Both the position numbers and the translations under genes were made by a program. Shown here in pieces: positions 14,384 through 14,694 of a stretch of 14,694 bases of DNA (positions within the stretch are counted from its first letter, which is position 1; each line of letters begins with the position of its first letter). The DNA is taken from NCBI GenBank assembly GCA_051871275.1, contig JBJECR010000060.1, forward strand, positions 1 through 14,694. Direction: 5' to 3'. This stretch comes from CAJUPY01 sp051871275 (GTDB lineage Bacteria > Bacteroidota > Bacteroidia > Bacteroidales > Muribaculaceae). Under the pieces are notes generated by a model, which searched no databases, was not told the origin of the DNA, and was given only the letters and a program-made list of their open reading frames with translations.

Positions 14384-14694
14384 TTATTCCTCAATCACCC
14401 AGTCCTCAATGGTGTGAGTTTCGGAATTGAAGTTGATGCCGACTTTTATTATTGGCAGTCCGGCGAGGGCAAAGCGTGATGGATAATTTTTCAGATTTAT
14501 CTGATTCATAGCCGCTTCCGCCGACTTGTTCAATTTGAGTTCAAAGAGATAAAGTGCTTTGCCGGAGTTCATCACCATATCTACTCTGCCTTTTGGTGTG
14601 CGAACCTCCACATCTACGTATCTGCCTAACAACGAGAAGATTACGTAAAGCATCTGCTGATAATGCCCTTCGTAATTTGTATTATCGCATTGCG
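14384..14694 (-). CDS. C-terminal PD-(D/E)XK nuclease end of an AAA-ATPase-like protein (DUF1703/PDDEXK_9 type), cut by the right edge
   Basis: The frame is open from the stop at 14384-14386 to the right edge; an ATG at 14651-14653 is internal. Visible residues start NTNYEGHYQQMLYVIFSLLG, followed by a PD-(D/E)XK core: GRVDMVM, then YLFELKL (Asp ~14 residues before Glu-x-Lys). The ending is IIKVGINFNSET then IEDWVIEE. This is characteristic of the C-terminal nuclease-like domain of the AAA-ATPase-like family (AAA-ATPase_like plus PDDEXK_9) that is common and multi-copy in Bacteroidales. The ATPase part should lie to the right. No terminator separates it from the PARG/vWA promoter. Function is unknown. 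Confidence 0.88.
   Translation of the reverse strand, partial: QCDNTNYEGHYQQMLYVIFSLLGRYVDVEVRTPKGRVDMVMNSGKALYLFELKLNKSAEAAMNQINLKNYPSRFALAGLPIIKVGINFNSETHTIEDWVIEE

Overview
The window looks like a chromosomal segment from a Bacteroidota member, most likely order Bacteroidales. Several intergenic regions carry the Bacteroides-type promoter (TTTG at -33, TAnnTTTG at -7, 16-20 bp apart). One large secreted protein ends in what looks like a type IX secretion (T9SS) C-terminal domain. The other families present (AAA+ ATPase with a nuclease tail, AlbA-type winged-helix tail, PD40 propeller) are common in that order. I cannot name genus or species from the sequence alone.

Layout. (1) 1-1299, minus: 5' part of a secreted right-handed beta-helix protein that runs off the left edge. 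(2) 1300-2188: promoter, a 27-bp direct repeat pair (1432 and 2072), the decayed C-terminal end of a winged-HTH protein (1510-1812), and an array of octamers phased at 10 or 20-22 bp (1687-1895). (3) 2189-6839, plus: a two-gene unit of a secreted PD40 propeller protein and a 1239-residue secreted N-acetylmuramoyl-L-alanine amidase with two Ig-like/propeller modules, closed by two tandem hairpin terminators. (4) 7054-8709: a AAA+ ATPase/PD-(D/E)XK gene with its own promoter, bracketed by two pairs of palindromic repeats. The inner copies share 42 identical bases. (5) 8763-8792: bidirectional terminator where the plus and minus halves converge. (6) 8821-12461, minus: housekeeping genes rplS, cdd and mutS. 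(7) 12540-14279, minus: a vWA protein and a PARG-type ADP-ribose hydrolase, apparently one operon, with its promoter sitting between two near-identical palindromes. (8) 14384-14694, minus: C-terminal PD-(D/E)XK end of another ATPase-type protein, cut by the right edge.

How the genes fit together. The left half is cell-surface biology: a beta-helix protein, then a propeller protein plus a peptidoglycan amidase probably exported together. The right half is core DNA maintenance and translation (mutS-cdd, rplS) beside accessory stress-type genes. The two most intriguing structures are the repeat-bracketed ATPase cassette and the PARG/vWA operon with paired operator-like palindromes. The second suggests a regulated ADP-ribose-processing unit, but substrate and regulator are not shown by the sequence. 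No tRNA, rRNA, CRISPR array, transposase or integrase was seen.
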